Assembly: GCA_947475065.1 (NCBI GenBank)
Contig: CANJLB010000020.1
Span: 1-64,000, forward strand
Reading direction: 5' to 3'
DNA from: Opitutia bacterium
GTDB taxonomy: Bacteria; Verrucomicrobiota; Verrucomicrobiia; Opitutales; Opitutaceae
Length of the DNA: 64,000 nt
A program made the position numbers and the translations under genes. Shown here piece by piece: positions 47,019 to 56,326 of this stretch; within the stretch, counting starts at the first letter, position 1; each line of letters opens with the position of its first letter. The notes under the pieces are model-generated. The model made no database searches, was not told the origin of the DNA, and saw only the letters and a list, made by a program, of their open reading frames with translations.

Positions 47019-47783
47019 ATGCGTTGCCTTACCAAACCCCTCCTGTCCACGCTGGCCGTCCTGGTGGTGGCGCTTTCCGGTGCCGCCGGCGGTTGTTCGC
47101 CCAAGAATCGCGAGGCGGCGAAGGCGGCACAGCCCTCAACGGTTGCCGAGGCTGTGCCAACGCCGGCAGAGGCAGATCTGGCCGCAGCCAACCAGCAGCT
47201 GGTTCAAACTGCGCAGCTGATGTCGGCGGTCGCCCTGCTGGAGCTGACGAATGCAATGCTGCCGCCTCTGATGGCGGAACGGGCCATGCTGCCGGCCGAG
47301 GCAGGCCCGGCAGTTGCGCAGATGACACTGGCCGACGTTTTGCCATCGCCTGCCGAATTAGTGGCCCGGGTTGCGCAGGAGAACACCTCGGCCGGGTTCG
47401 AGGCTCCGGCGCCGACGGTGGTGAACAATTATTTTGTGCAGCAGATCGTCGCGCCCGAGCCGGCGGTGGAAGCGCTGGTCCCGCCGCAGTATCAGCCAAC
47501 GCTGGTGTATGGCGGCCTGACCGTGCCGGGCCCGCGGGGAAACCGGGGGCAGCGGTCCGCCGGGACGGCGAATACGGCCCCTGGGCCCAGCACTGTGCTG
47601 TCGTCCGCCAGCCTCGTGGCGCGGGGATTGCCGCTGGACAGCGGTTCGCTGGTGGCGCGCAGTAACGGGGCCTTGGGGCCGAACACGACCGGGTCGCTGC
47701 CAAATCCGACCGGCGTTCAAACCATTGGCACGACCGCGAACAATGGTCCGCAACAGCGTGGTGGCCGGCAGGGCGGCGGGTGA
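47019..47783 (+). CDS. putative lipoprotein of unknown function
   Basis: 254 residues from ATG 47019. A signal peptide ends with GAAGGC, giving a lipobox-like cysteine at about 27. The rest is Ala/Pro-rich with low-complexity ends (PGPRGNRGQRSAG and PQQRGGRQGGG), one helical stretch (about 50-105, AANQQLVQTAQLMSAVALLEL) and no recognisable domain. It ends in a Gly/Arg/Gln tail that recalls the Gly-rich tracts of the secreted enzymes at 7-29 kb. It may be a cell-envelope structural protein; no function is assigned. It is followed by the convergent RNase G/E gene. Confidence 0.65.
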   Translation: MRCLTKPLLSTLAVLVVALSGAAGGCSPKNREAAKAAQPSTVAEAVPTPAEADLAAANQQLVQTAQLMSAVALLELTNAMLPPLMAERAMLPAEAGPAVAQMTLADVLPSPAELVARVAQENTSAGFEAPAPTVVNNYFVQQIVAPEPAVEALVPPQYQPTLVYGGLTVPGPRGNRGQRSAGTANTAPGPSTVLSSASLVARGLPLDSGSLVARSNGALGPNTTGSLPNPTGVQTIGTTANNGPQQRGGRQGGG

Positions 47784-47945
47784 AGGCGTCAGACGCACCG
47801 GCCTGAGACTGGCGCAGAGGCAGCGGGAAGGGTGAGCATCGCGCCTGCCGCAGCGGTATCGCTCCGCGGGCATCCGGTTTCTGTGCCGGGTATTGGGCAG
47901 CTTTCTCACCCGGCTTGGAATGGCCGTGGCGGTGGGTGGATGAGT

Positions 47946-47977
47946 AAAAAAACGCACCGGCCTTTCGGGCCGGCGCG
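47946..47977 (-). terminator. Rho-independent terminator of the RNase G/E gene
   Basis: On the minus strand CGC-CCGGCC pairs with GGCCGG-GCG around a short GAAAG-type loop and is followed by seven T residues (A run at 47946-47952 on the plus strand). It lies 34 bases after the rne/rng stop at 48012, exactly as expected for an intrinsic terminator. This is the clearest terminator in the window. Confidence 0.85.
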
Positions 47978-48011
47978 GAGACTGAACAAAGAAGCAGGAG
48001 AACGATTTTCG

Positions 48012-49757
48012 TTACCGATACTCCTCGCCCGTCACGGCATTGATGATTTTGAAATTCTCGACGTGATAGGCGGCGTCGGCACGGAAGGCGAGCTTCACGC
48101 CGAAGAGCTTTTCCATCCGTACGAGCAGGTCGGCATCCTCGCTGCGGAGGCGTTCGAGGATGCTCGGGTGGACGAGGACGCGCAGGGAGTATTCCTTGCC
48201 GTCGTTGCGCGTGGTGAGGCGGCGGACGACGGAGGAGAGCTTGCGCTGCAGCTCGACGGACATGGTGGTCGCGCTCTTGACGATGCCGCGGCCGCGGCAG
48301 TAGGGGCAGTCCGTGTAGAGATTGCTTGAGAGCGACTCGGCGTGGCGCTGGCGCGTCATCTGCATGATGCCGAGCGCGGAGATGGGGAGGATGTGGGTCT
48401 TCGCCTTGTCGTCGGACATGAGCTCGACCATCTTTTCATAGACGGCGTTGCGGTGGCGGCGCTCCTTCATGTCAATGAAGTCCATGATGATCAGGCCGCC
48501 GAGGTTGCGTAGGCGGATCTGGCGGGCCATCTCGGCGGCGGCCTCGAGGTTGACCGCGTAGAGGGTGTTCTTTTCATCGCCGGCGCGCTGGCGGTGGGAG
48601 CCGGTGTTGACGTCAATGGCGATGAGGGCCTCGGTCTCGTCAATCACGATCTCGCCGCCGCTGGGCAGGGAGACGCGGCGCTGGGAGGTCTGCTCAATCT
48701 GCTTCTCGATGTTGAAGCGCTCAAAGATGGGGATGCTGTCCTTGTAGAGCGCGATCTTGCCCTTGCTGCGCTGGGAAATCTGCCCGGCGTAGGCCTGGCA
48801 GCGGGCGTGGTCGGCGGCGTTGTCAATGAGCACGCGGTCCACGTCCTCGGTCAGGAAGTCGCGGACGGTGCGCTCGACGATGTCGGGCTCCATGTAGAGC
48901 GTGGTCGGGGCCTTCTCGTTCTGAAGCTTTTGCTGAATGCCGGCCCAGGTCTTGAGCAGCAGGTGCAGGTCGCGCACGAAGTAGCGCTCCTTCTTGCCCT
49001 CGCCGGCGGTGCGGACGATGACCCCCATGCCCTCAGGGATGGTGAGTTTGTTGACGAGCTGGCGGAGGCGGGTGCGTTCCTTGGGATCCTCGATCTTGCG
49101 GGAGATCCCGCACTCGTCCGAGAACGGCATGAGCACGAGATAGCGGCCGGGCAGTGAGAGGTTGGTCGTGGTGCGGGGACCCTTGGTGCCGATGGGGCCT
49201 TTGGTCACCTGGATGACAATCTCGCTGCCGGGCGGGTAGAGGCGGGGGATGTCCTTGACGGTGGGCTCGGCACCCCGCGGGGCGACGTCCTTCCGGCGGT
49301 TGACGCGCACCACCTCGACGGAGGAGTCGGCGGCGGCGGGCAACATGTCCCAGTAGTGGAGAAACGCGTTCTTGGTGTAGCCGATGTCCACGAAGGCGGC
49401 CTTGAGGCCGGGGTCGAGATTCTTGATCCGGCCCTTGAAGATGCCGCCGACCATGCGGTCGTCGGATTCACGCTCGATCTCGAACTTGGCGAGCGTGCCG
49501 TCCACGAGCAGGGCGACCCGCTTCTCGAGCGGCTCGGCGTTGATGATGAGCTCGCGAAAGGTCGTTTTTTCCTTCTGGAAAACGGCGAGGATTTTTTGGA
49601 GCAAGGGTCGCTGCCTGGCCCGTTCGAGGGCGCCGGCCTTCAGCGCGGCGGCATCAATGGGCTCGGAAGAGCCATTGGGCGGGGGTTGGGCGAGTTCCTC
49701 ATCGTGGTGGGAAAGGACGTCGGTTGGGGTGCCGGCGGGAGTTGGCTGGTCGTTCAT
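48012..49757 (-). CDS. ribonuclease G/E
   Basis: 581 residues. An endoribonuclease of the Rne/Rng family acting on mRNA and rRNA precursors. The S1 domain is recognisable at [36 protein letters not shown]. The Mg-binding aspartates are Asp382 in IDVNTGSH and Asp426 in IMDFIDM, and the zinc-link motif is CPYCRGRG near the C-terminus. An N-terminal extension of about 75 residues precedes the S1 domain, and the long C-terminal scaffold of E. coli RNase E is absent, so it is closer to RNase G in form. rodA lies 105 bases upstream on the same strand, as in many bacteria where rng follows mre/mrd genes. Confidence 0.95.
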   Translation of the reverse strand: MNDQPTPAGTPTDVLSHHDEELAQPPPNGSSEPIDAAALKAGALERARQRPLLQKILAVFQKEKTTFRELIINAEPLEKRVALLVDGTLAKFEIERESDDRMVGGIFKGRIKNLDPGLKAAFVDIGYTKNAFLHYWDMLPAAADSSVEVVRVNRRKDVAPRGAEPTVKDIPRLYPPGSEIVIQVTKGPIGTKGPRTTTNLSLPGRYLVLMPFSDECGISRKIEDPKERTRLRQLVNKLTIPEGMGVIVRTAGEGKKERYFVRDLHLLLKTWAGIQQKLQNEKAPTTLYMEPDIVERTVRDFLTEDVDRVLIDNAADHARCQAYAGQISQRSKGKIALYKDSIPIFERFNIEKQIEQTSQRRVSLPSGGEIVIDETEALIAIDVNTGSHRQRAGDEKNTLYAVNLEAAAEMARQIRLRNLGGLIIMDFIDMKERRHRNAVYEKMVELMSDDKAKTHILPISALGIMQMTRQRHAESLSSNLYTDCPYCRGRGIVKSATTMSVELQRKLSSVVRRLTTRNDGKEYSLRVLVHPSILERLRSEDADLLVRMEKLFGVKLAFRADAAYHVENFKIINAVTGEEYR

Positions 49758-49862
49758 GGTGGGTGTCTTTCTGGTTGGGGGACACGGGGCCCTCCGGCCT
49801 GGCGGCTGGTGCGCAGGAAATCCCGGCAGGGCGGACGATATCGCGGAAAGTAAGTCCCGGGG

Positions 49863-51104
49863 TCATGGGAAATCCTTTCGGAAGCGATAGACGCTCTGGA
49901 CCAGTCCTTGCAGCAGGCAGCAGCTGAGCACGAAGGAGCCTCCGTAGCTGATGAAGGGAAGCGGTATGCCCGTGATGGGCACGAGCCCGATGGTCATGGC
50001 GATGTTCACGAACACGTGCACGGCGAAGATCGCCGTGACGCCCAGCGCCAGCAGCGCGCCGAAGCGGTCGCGCGCGAGGCCCGCAATGCGGATGCCGTTG
50101 AACAGAACCAGACCAAACAGGCTGAGAACCAAGAGGCTTCCCAAAAAACCTAATTCCTCGGCGATGACCGAGAAGATAAAATCATTGTGTGCGATGGTGC
50201 GCGGCAGATAGCCGAGCTGCGTCTGCGGCCCCTGGGTCCAGCCCTTGCCCGTGAGGCCGCCGCTGCCGACGGCGATGAGCGACTGGCTCTGGTTCCAGCC
50301 GTCGCCCATCGGGCTGACCAGCTCGGGCCAGAGAAACGCCACGAGACGGTTGCGCTGGTAGTCGCGCAACGGCACCCACGAGCCGGACCAGTTTTTGTCC
50401 TCGTGCTTGAACGGGGCGAGCTGGCCGGGCGCGGCCTGCGCCACGACGAAATTTTTGTAGCGCGCCGCGTCTCCCACGACGATCGTCGCCACGAGCAGCG
50501 CCGCACCCAACGCCCACAGAAAATAGCGGGTTGGCAGCCGGGAGACGTAGAGCATCGAAAAGATCATCGGGGGCAGGACAATGGCCGACTTCAGGTCGGG
50601 TTGCAGCAGGATAAGGAAGATCGGCACTCCCGCCGCAAGCGCCAATTTGCCCAGCGTGCGCCATGCCTCGCGCGGCGTGGCCAGCTTCGCGCTCACCAGC
50701 AGGCTCGCCGTCAGGAGGAGCACGCCGATCTTCGCCGTTTCCGATGGCTGGAACTTGGACACCCCGAGGTCGAGCCAGCGCTGCGAACCGCCCGACGCGT
50801 GTCCCAGCCCCGGCATCAGCACCAGTGCCAGCGGCACCACGGCGGCCAGATAGCACCAGTGGGCCACGCCCAGCCAGACCCGGTAGTCCACGAGCGCCAC
50901 CGCCGTGTAGAGAGCCGCGCCCACTGCCAACCACTTGACCTGGCCCGGCCAGTTGTGCTGCGGCGCGGCCAGTTGCGCGCTGTAAATGAACGCCACCCCG
51001 ATCGCACCCAATGCGGCGAGGGCCAGCGGCGTCAGCCGGTCCCACCGCCCGCGGGTGACGGGTTGGAACAGATCGATAAAATGGGCGGACGGGTGAGGTT
51101 TCAC
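49863..51104 (-). CDS. rodA: rod-shape-determining SEDS glycosyltransferase RodA
   Basis: 413 residues from GTG 51104, with about ten membrane segments. The SEDS family polymerises peptidoglycan glycan strands with a class B PBP. Landmarks are SGGSQRWLDLGVSKFQPSE, LLQPDLKSAIV, GWTQGPQTQLGYLPRTIAHNDFIFSVIAEELGF and the terminal ITGIPLPFISYGGSF. The conserved Asp of the family is probably in HNDFIFS. The reading frame is open up to TTG 51140, and several GTG codons are available, so the start is uncertain. No mrdA (PBP2) precedes it within 180 bases, which departs from the usual mreBCD-mrdA-rodA order. RNase G/E follows. Confidence 0.93.
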   Translation of the reverse strand: MKPHPSAHFIDLFQPVTRGRWDRLTPLALAALGAIGVAFIYSAQLAAPQHNWPGQVKWLAVGAALYTAVALVDYRVWLGVAHWCYLAAVVPLALVLMPGLGHASGGSQRWLDLGVSKFQPSETAKIGVLLLTASLLVSAKLATPREAWRTLGKLALAAGVPIFLILLQPDLKSAIVLPPMIFSMLYVSRLPTRYFLWALGAALLVATIVVGDAARYKNFVVAQAAPGQLAPFKHEDKNWSGSWVPLRDYQRNRLVAFLWPELVSPMGDGWNQSQSLIAVGSGGLTGKGWTQGPQTQLGYLPRTIAHNDFIFSVIAEELGFLGSLLVLSLFGLVLFNGIRIAGLARDRFGALLALGVTAIFAVHVFVNIAMTIGLVPITGIPLPFISYGGSFVLSCCLLQGLVQSVYRFRKDFP

Positions 51105-51157
51105 AGCGGTATCCGCACCAGCGGACACGCCCACCAACAAACCGTCCGGCTATCGGC

Positions 51158-51307
51158 GTGCAACAAGTGAATGTGCGCGACGCATGGGCGTCGTACCATG
51201 AACTTTGGCAGGGCGATGAGCCCCCGATGAGCCCGCAGTTCGCGGCCTTGGAGCCCAACTTGGGCAACGTTGACCTCAGGTTCTGGAAATCATCCGACAG
51301 GGAGTGA
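51158..51307 (+). pseudogene. short coding-like fragment
   Basis: A plus-strand frame from GTG 51158 to TGA 51307 encodes 49 residues including VRDAWASYHELWQGDEPP and NVDLRFWKSSDRE. Third codon positions are mostly G or C, as in real genes of this window, but it is short, lacks a good start and ribosome-binding site, and I do not recognise it. It may be the C-terminal stub of a lost gene between rodA and the convergent DUF2314 gene. Confidence 0.3.
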
Positions 51308-51322
51308 GCACCACGCAGCCTC

Positions 51323-52561
51323 TCATCTTTTTTTTCCAATCACGGCCTTGACCGTGAACAATCCAACCGGGAGCCCGTCAGGAGCTCCCTGATAACACCA
51401 ATCATTCACATGGGCCTCCGGCACACTCACAAAATCACCGATTTTCAGGGCACCGAGATTCACCGGTTCGTTGGCCAGCAGCCCATGGACCTGTCCGGCG
51501 CTGATGCTCTTCACCTCAATCCAGATAAATTCTGTATGCCCATTTTCTGTTACCGGTGCCTTGATTGAAAAAGGAGATCCATTTTGGCTGGCGTGGAACG
51601 CGGAGACAAACTCCGGCCAGCGCCGCCGGGCTTCCGCCACCGCCGTCGCCATCGTGGCGTCATCGCCAGCCACCTTCAGCACCGGCACGAACGACTGCTC
51701 ATCGAAAAGTTGCAACGGTTTGCCACCGGCCAACACGGCCTTCATCGCCGGCTCCCATGGTGTGAGCCGGTTGCTTCCGGGATGGTAGATGGCTAGCACG
51801 TTGTCGTCGGCCAGTTCGGCGAGCATGACCCCGAGACGGGCCATGACTGCTTCCCGCTCCGTTGGTGGACCTATTGCCAGCATGTCCACCGACAGCCAAG
51901 CCGCATGCTGCCGCACATATTGGGCGCGGCGCATTTCGCGCAGTTTCTCCGCCACCAGCTCGGGATCGTCGAAGTAGTTGCGGGGAAAATTATGCAGCAT
52001 CAGCCAGGTGTCCGGCATGCGGATGACAAATGTCGGTCCGTCGCCCGCGACAAAACACTCGTCGTCGTCCTCTTTCCCGAATGGCCTGCCAAACGCCCGT
52101 TCGGCGGCCTGATTGACCATGGCTGTGTCCAGATACCGCGGTTCTTTCAGCCAGAACACCAGCGACACCGGCGGGGGAGCATCTGCCGGGCTCTTATCCT
52201 CGACCGTTGGTCGCCACTCCTCCCGGGTCTTCCAGTGGTTCCATATTCCGTAGCCCGCCATTGCGAACAACAAAATGCGCCAAGCGGTGACCGCCTGTCC
52301 AAGCCGCACGGCGAAACCCAACGCGACCAGTGCAAACACGACCAGTGCCAGATGCCAGGCCCACGTTTGGGCGGTGAGCTTTGCCAGACCCGTGAACAGC
52401 AATAGAATTGCGCCCAGCCAGAGCAGCCAATAACCCGTTTGGAATGCGGTCAGCAGACAGTAGCCACCCATACCGAACCATATCACCCAGTCGTCCCACT
52501 GGAGACGCCGGAGAGCTGTCTTGAAATATGCAAAATTTGGTTTTCCCCCGTTGTCGCCCAT
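51323..52561 (-). CDS. membrane protein with C-terminal DUF2314-like domain
   Basis: 412 residues from ATG 52561; a TTG four codons earlier is less likely. The N-terminus has about four hydrophobic helices (residues 20-115, WVIWFGMGGYCLLTAFQ and following). A soluble domain (about 145-320) contains RNYFDDPELVAEKLREMRRAQ and HAAWLSVDMLAIGPP and may be DUF4261-like. The last 90 residues fit DUF2314: WPEFVSAFHA, FIWIEVKSISAGQVHGLL, NEPVNLGALKIGDFVSVPEAHVNDW. Function is unknown; DUF2314 proteins have been linked to toxin or immunity-type loci and to YegJ. It is divergent from the anchored protein at 52717. Confidence 0.75.
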   Translation of the reverse strand: MGDNGGKPNFAYFKTALRRLQWDDWVIWFGMGGYCLLTAFQTGYWLLWLGAILLLFTGLAKLTAQTWAWHLALVVFALVALGFAVRLGQAVTAWRILLFAMAGYGIWNHWKTREEWRPTVEDKSPADAPPPVSLVFWLKEPRYLDTAMVNQAAERAFGRPFGKEDDDECFVAGDGPTFVIRMPDTWLMLHNFPRNYFDDPELVAEKLREMRRAQYVRQHAAWLSVDMLAIGPPTEREAVMARLGVMLAELADDNVLAIYHPGSNRLTPWEPAMKAVLAGGKPLQLFDEQSFVPVLKVAGDDATMATAVAEARRRWPEFVSAFHASQNGSPFSIKAPVTENGHTEFIWIEVKSISAGQVHGLLANEPVNLGALKIGDFVSVPEAHVNDWCYQGAPDGLPVGLFTVKAVIGKKR

Positions 52562-52716
52562 GACGGATGGCAAGTGTTGGCTCGCAGTGAAGGTTCAGCC
52601 GTTTCCTGCTACCAGCTGACTCATGGTATCCGCAGGCGCTGGCCGGGGCGGAGGGTGATTGGCGTCATCACGCTTGCCCTCGCTGGTTCCGCGCGGGATT
52701 CAACCAGCACCCCGGC

Positions 52717-53451
52717 ATGAAAGCCAAAAGTTTTCTTCGCGTCATTTCTGCCGTGGTGCTCATCGCGGGCATTGTGGCGGCCGCCGCATGGAATAGTCTA
52801 CAACCGCCGCCGTCACCCGTCGTGGTCAAAATTCCGACGGATGTGATCGTGGTCAGGGCGACGCCTGATCCGTCCAGCCTATTGAAATTTGTCAGCGGGC
52901 CGCCGAACGCATGGCCGATGATCTTGGAAATGTTTGGGTCATTTGATTCGCAAAGCCGCTTTCGTGAACCGAAGGCCTTGGAGGTCAGCCAGCCACTCGG
53001 CTGTTACAGGCTCGATCTCGACATTGGCGAGATGCCAACCGCCGCCGAGCCAACGCTTTTTTACTACGCACTGAGTGCTTACGGGAAGCCATACCAGAGT
53101 TTGTGGTTTGAGGTAAATCACAAGGGGACAGGCCCAGTCCTTGGCCCGGAATTTGGCAATCGGACCAGGTGGCTCGCCGAAACCATGGAGCGTGTGGCGA
53201 ACTTGGCTCAACTGAAGGGCGGACAATATGAGCCGCGCCTTTTGGAATACATGTATCCGAATGGACTTCCCGCCCAGGTGGTCTGGCTCAAGGCACTTTC
53301 GGGCGGCCCCGACCTGATTTACACCGCCCCGTATGCGGCCTACAACTTGAAACGCAACACCCTGTATGCCGCCGATGAATTTCTAAAGATTGTTGTGCCT
53401 GCCATGAGGGATGCACTGGAGGAAAATCGAAGACGTAATGCCGCAAGGTGA
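52717..53451 (+). CDS. membrane-anchored hypothetical protein
   Basis: 244 residues. One N-terminal hydrophobic helix (7-27, VISAVVLIAGIVAAAAW) anchors or exports the protein; the rest is soluble with many aromatic residues (LFYYALSAYGKPYQSLWFEVNH and LLEYMYPNGLPAQVVW). I recognise no family. It ends with an Arg/Asn-rich helix (ALEENRRRN). The gene is divergent from the DUF2314 protein (155 bases apart) and may share regulation with it. Its stop is 47 bases before the convergent ankyrin gene stop. Confidence 0.65.
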   Translation: MKAKSFLRVISAVVLIAGIVAAAAWNSLQPPPSPVVVKIPTDVIVVRATPDPSSLLKFVSGPPNAWPMILEMFGSFDSQSRFREPKALEVSQPLGCYRLDLDIGEMPTAAEPTLFYYALSAYGKPYQSLWFEVNHKGTGPVLGPEFGNRTRWLAETMERVANLAQLKGGQYEPRLLEYMYPNGLPAQVVWLKALSGGPDLIYTAPYAAYNLKRNTLYAADEFLKIVVPAMRDALEENRRRNAAR

Positions 53452-53482
53452 ACAGGCACATGATTTTGACAGGCCTTTGACA

Positions 53483-53497
53483 CCCGTCTCGGACGGG
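53483..53497. terminator. small hairpin between convergent genes
   Basis: CCCGTC (53483-53488) pairs with GACGGG (53492-53497) around TCG, between the stops at 53451 and 53499. No clear U-tract; it could serve as a weak bidirectional terminator. Confidence 0.35.
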
Positions 53498-53498
53498 G

Positions 53499-54971
53499 TC
53501 ACTTCGTGCCGCCGCTGATGTTGGTCTCGGGCTCAACCTCGGTGGAGACACCGGCGGCACGCATGATTTCGCGCAGCGCGGCGGCGGTGGTGGGCGAGCC
53601 GCGCAGGTTCATGCCACGATGCACGCCGTCGGCGATGCGGAGCGGCGTCCAGCCGTTGCGGTTCTTCGTGTTCCAGACCTCGAGGCGCGCGCCGCTGGCG
53701 ACGAGGAAGGGTACCGTGCTCGCGGCCCACTTGTAGGCCGCGCCGTGCAGGGCGGTCTCGCCGTTCGCGTCCACGGCATTCACGTCGTTGCCGAGCTCGA
53801 CGGCTAGCTTCACGGCCTCGAGCACCTCGGCCTCGTCGCCCGGATCCTCGCCGGGCGACTGGACGCCGACGCCGGCGGCGACCATGAGGGGAGTCGTGCG
53901 GTCGTTGTTGGGCATCTTCGGGTCGGCCCCGAGCTGTGCGAGCAGGCGCATGAGCTCGGCGTCGGCGGTGCGGGCGGAGAGGAGGAAGGGGGTGGCGCCG
54001 CGCAGGTTGAGGACGGTACGCGGGCCGTTTTGGCCGCCGGTCATGCGCGCGTTGACGTTGGCGCCGCGTTTCACCAGCTCGCGCACAAAGGCGAGGCGGT
54101 CCATCGAGCCGGAGCCCTCGGGCGCGGGGTCATTGGACCCCGCGCCGGGCCGGCTGACCCAGGTGAGGAGGTGCAGCACGGTGCGGCCCTGCCAGACATA
54201 GTTCGGGTCGGCCCCGGCGGCGAGAAGCCGCGCACCGAGTGCGTAGTGCTGATTGGTCACGGCGAGGGCGAGCGCGCTCGCGCGGCTGGCGGACTCGGCG
54301 TCGGCGCCGAGGGCCTCGTTGGCGTCGGCGCCGGCGGCGAGGAGCGCGTCCACCACGGCGGCCCGGCCGCTGCGGACGGCAAACAGCAGCGCGGAAAAGC
54401 CGCCCTTGGAGCGCGCGTTGAGGTCGGCACCGGCGGCGAGGAGCGTCTTAACCGTATCGAGGTGCCCCTGCTCCGCCGCCCACATCAGCGCGGTCTGGAG
54501 CTGCGTGGGCTCGGAGGTCTTCACGTCGGCGCCGCGCGCGAGGAGTGCGCGGACAGCTTCCGCGCGGCCGGTGCGCGCCGCGAGCATCAGGGGTGTGCGG
54601 CCGTCCATCGTGGCGAGGCCGGCCTCCGCGCCGGCGTCGAGCAGGAGGGTGATCATGGCGGTGTCGCCCGCCGTGCAGGCGAGGTGCAGGGGCGTGATGC
54701 CGTAGCGGTTGGCCGTCACCTTCGCGCCGGCGCGGAGCAGCGCGCGTGCGCCGGCGGCATCGCCGGCCTGCGCCGCCCAATACAGCGCGGTTTCGCCGGT
54801 GGGCGTGGCGGTGGCCGCGTTAGCGCCGGCCGCGAGCAGGCGGGCCAGCCCGGCGGCGTCGCCCTGCCGGGCTGCATCGAGCAGCGCGGCGTCCTCCGTG
54901 ACGCCCGCGAAGGCCGTCGCGCCGAGCGCGAGGGCTGCGGCGAGGGCGGTGAGTTTTTGTTGCCCGGTCAT
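53499..54971 (-). CDS. secreted ankyrin-repeat protein
   Basis: 490 residues with a signal peptide (1-23, ending AFA-G). The rest is ankyrin repeats of about 33 residues, seen as GETALYWAAQAGD, YGITPLHLACTAGD, DGRTPLMLAARTGR, SKGGFSALLFAVRSGR, GRTVLHLLTWVS and NGETALHGAAYKWA, probably nine or ten in all. Longer loops with Gly and Asn occur in the second half. Ankyrins bind proteins; here the exported form probably docks DUF1552 or DUF1592 partners in the periplasm. It starts 8 bases after the DUF1552 stop and is the last gene of a three-gene operon, an association I recall from other Verrucomicrobiota and Acidobacteria. Confidence 0.9.
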   Translation of the reverse strand: MTGQQKLTALAAALALGATAFAGVTEDAALLDAARQGDAAGLARLLAAGANAATATPTGETALYWAAQAGDAAGARALLRAGAKVTANRYGITPLHLACTAGDTAMITLLLDAGAEAGLATMDGRTPLMLAARTGRAEAVRALLARGADVKTSEPTQLQTALMWAAEQGHLDTVKTLLAAGADLNARSKGGFSALLFAVRSGRAAVVDALLAAGADANEALGADAESASRASALALAVTNQHYALGARLLAAGADPNYVWQGRTVLHLLTWVSRPGAGSNDPAPEGSGSMDRLAFVRELVKRGANVNARMTGGQNGPRTVLNLRGATPFLLSARTADAELMRLLAQLGADPKMPNNDRTTPLMVAAGVGVQSPGEDPGDEAEVLEAVKLAVELGNDVNAVDANGETALHGAAYKWAASTVPFLVASGARLEVWNTKNRNGWTPLRIADGVHRGMNLRGSPTTAAALREIMRAAGVSTEVEPETNISGGTK

Positions 54972-54979
54972 GGCTTCGG

Positions 54980-56326
54980 TCAGATCGGCGCGAGGTCGTA
55001 AAACTCCTTCAGCCGGCCCGAGCTGTCGGCGAAGGCGTCGAGTGGCACGCCCATCTTGTCGAGCATGGTGAGGTGGAGGTTGGCGAGCGGGGTGGGCTCG
55101 GCGTAGCGGACGTGGCGGCCGCCGCGATGCGTGCCCGCAGCGCCGCCAGCGACGACGATGGGGAGGTCAATGTGGTCGTGGATGTCGGGGTTGCCCATGC
55201 CGCTGCCGAACAGGATGAGCGAGTGGTCGAGCAGGGTGCCGTCGCCGTCGGGGGTCGCCTTCAGCCGGTCGAGGTAGTAGCCGAAGAGCGAGACGTGATA
55301 GGCGTTGATCTTGGCGAGGTTGGCGACCTTCACAGCGTTGTTGGAATGGTGGGAGGTGCCGTGGTGGCCCTCGGTGACGCCGATCTCGGGATAGGTGCGG
55401 CTGCTGGTCTCGCGTGCGAGCTGGAAAGTCATGACGCGCGTCAGGTCGGCCTGCATGGCGAGCACCTGGAGGTCGAACATCAGGCGGGCGTGGTCGGCAT
55501 ACGCCTCGGGCACGCCGGCGGGCCGGTCGCGGTCCGGCGCGGGCGCGTCGGCGGCGCGCTGACCAGCCTTCTGGATGCGGCGCTCCACCTCGCGGACGCT
55601 GTCGAGATAGTCGGAAACTTTAGCCCGGTCGGCCGCGCCGACCTGGCGTTGCAGGCCCGCGATGTCCTGCATCACCCAGTCGAGGATGCTCGCGTCCTTT
55701 TTCAACTCGGCCTGTCGCTCCAGCGCTCCGCCGCCGGCGCCGAAGAGCCGCTCGAAGACGACGCGTGGGTGCGCCTCAGCCGGGAGCGGCGCGTGGGGCG
55801 TGGCCCAGGAGAGGTTGTTTTGGTAAACGCAGGCGTAGCCGTTGTCGCAGTTGCCCACGGCGGTGGAGAGATCCATCGCCAGCTCAAGCGAGGGCAGCGG
55901 CGTCTCGCCGCCGATGCGGCGGGCGGCGATCTGGTCCACGGTCGTGGCCAGCTCGTAGTCGTTGCCCTCGGTCATCTTGGCGCGCGCGGCGCTGAGGAAT
56001 GCGGAGTTGGCGGTCGCATGGTTGCCGGCCGAGTAGGCGTTCTTGAGCTCGAGGTTCGACAGCACGGTGAGCTGGTTTAGGTGCGGCGTGAGCGACTCGA
56101 GGGTCGGCGAGAGCTGCTCAAGGCGGCCGATGGCGGAGGGCCGCCATTTGTGCGGCTCGGCGCCCATCGGGATGTAGACGTAGCCCAGCCGGCGGACGGG
56201 CTGAGCGGCGGTTTTGGCGAGCGGCGTCGCGGCCGGGAGCATTGAGTCCAGCAGCGGCAGGGCGAGGGCGGCGCCGGCACCCCGGAGAAAGGTGCGACGG
56301 CTCAGGGATTTTTTGGTGATGATCAT
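54980..56326 (-). CDS. Tat-exported DUF1552 protein, second copy
   Basis: 448 residues from ATG 56326, whose ATGA overlaps the DUF1592 stop. The N-terminal twin-arginine signal is SLSRRTFLRGAGAALALPLL. DUF1552 landmarks shared with the protein at 13127 include AGNHATANSAFLS, GNCDNGYACVYQNNLSWATP, VFERLFGAG, DYLDSVREVERRIQ and a C-terminal FGSGMGNPDIHDHIDLPIVVAG. Unlike the first copy it has no Gly-rich insert and carries TGEHHG-like histidines (VTEGHHGTSHHSNNA). The two differ enough to have separate roles. Function of the family is unknown; DUF1501/sulfatase-like fold is suggested by the His-rich motifs. Confidence 0.88.
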   Translation of the reverse strand: MIITKKSLSRRTFLRGAGAALALPLLDSMLPAATPLAKTAAQPVRRLGYVYIPMGAEPHKWRPSAIGRLEQLSPTLESLTPHLNQLTVLSNLELKNAYSAGNHATANSAFLSAARAKMTEGNDYELATTVDQIAARRIGGETPLPSLELAMDLSTAVGNCDNGYACVYQNNLSWATPHAPLPAEAHPRVVFERLFGAGGGALERQAELKKDASILDWVMQDIAGLQRQVGAADRAKVSDYLDSVREVERRIQKAGQRAADAPAPDRDRPAGVPEAYADHARLMFDLQVLAMQADLTRVMTFQLARETSSRTYPEIGVTEGHHGTSHHSNNAVKVANLAKINAYHVSLFGYYLDRLKATPDGDGTLLDHSLILFGSGMGNPDIHDHIDLPIVVAGGAAGTHRGGRHVRYAEPTPLANLHLTMLDKMGVPLDAFADSSGRLKEFYDLAPI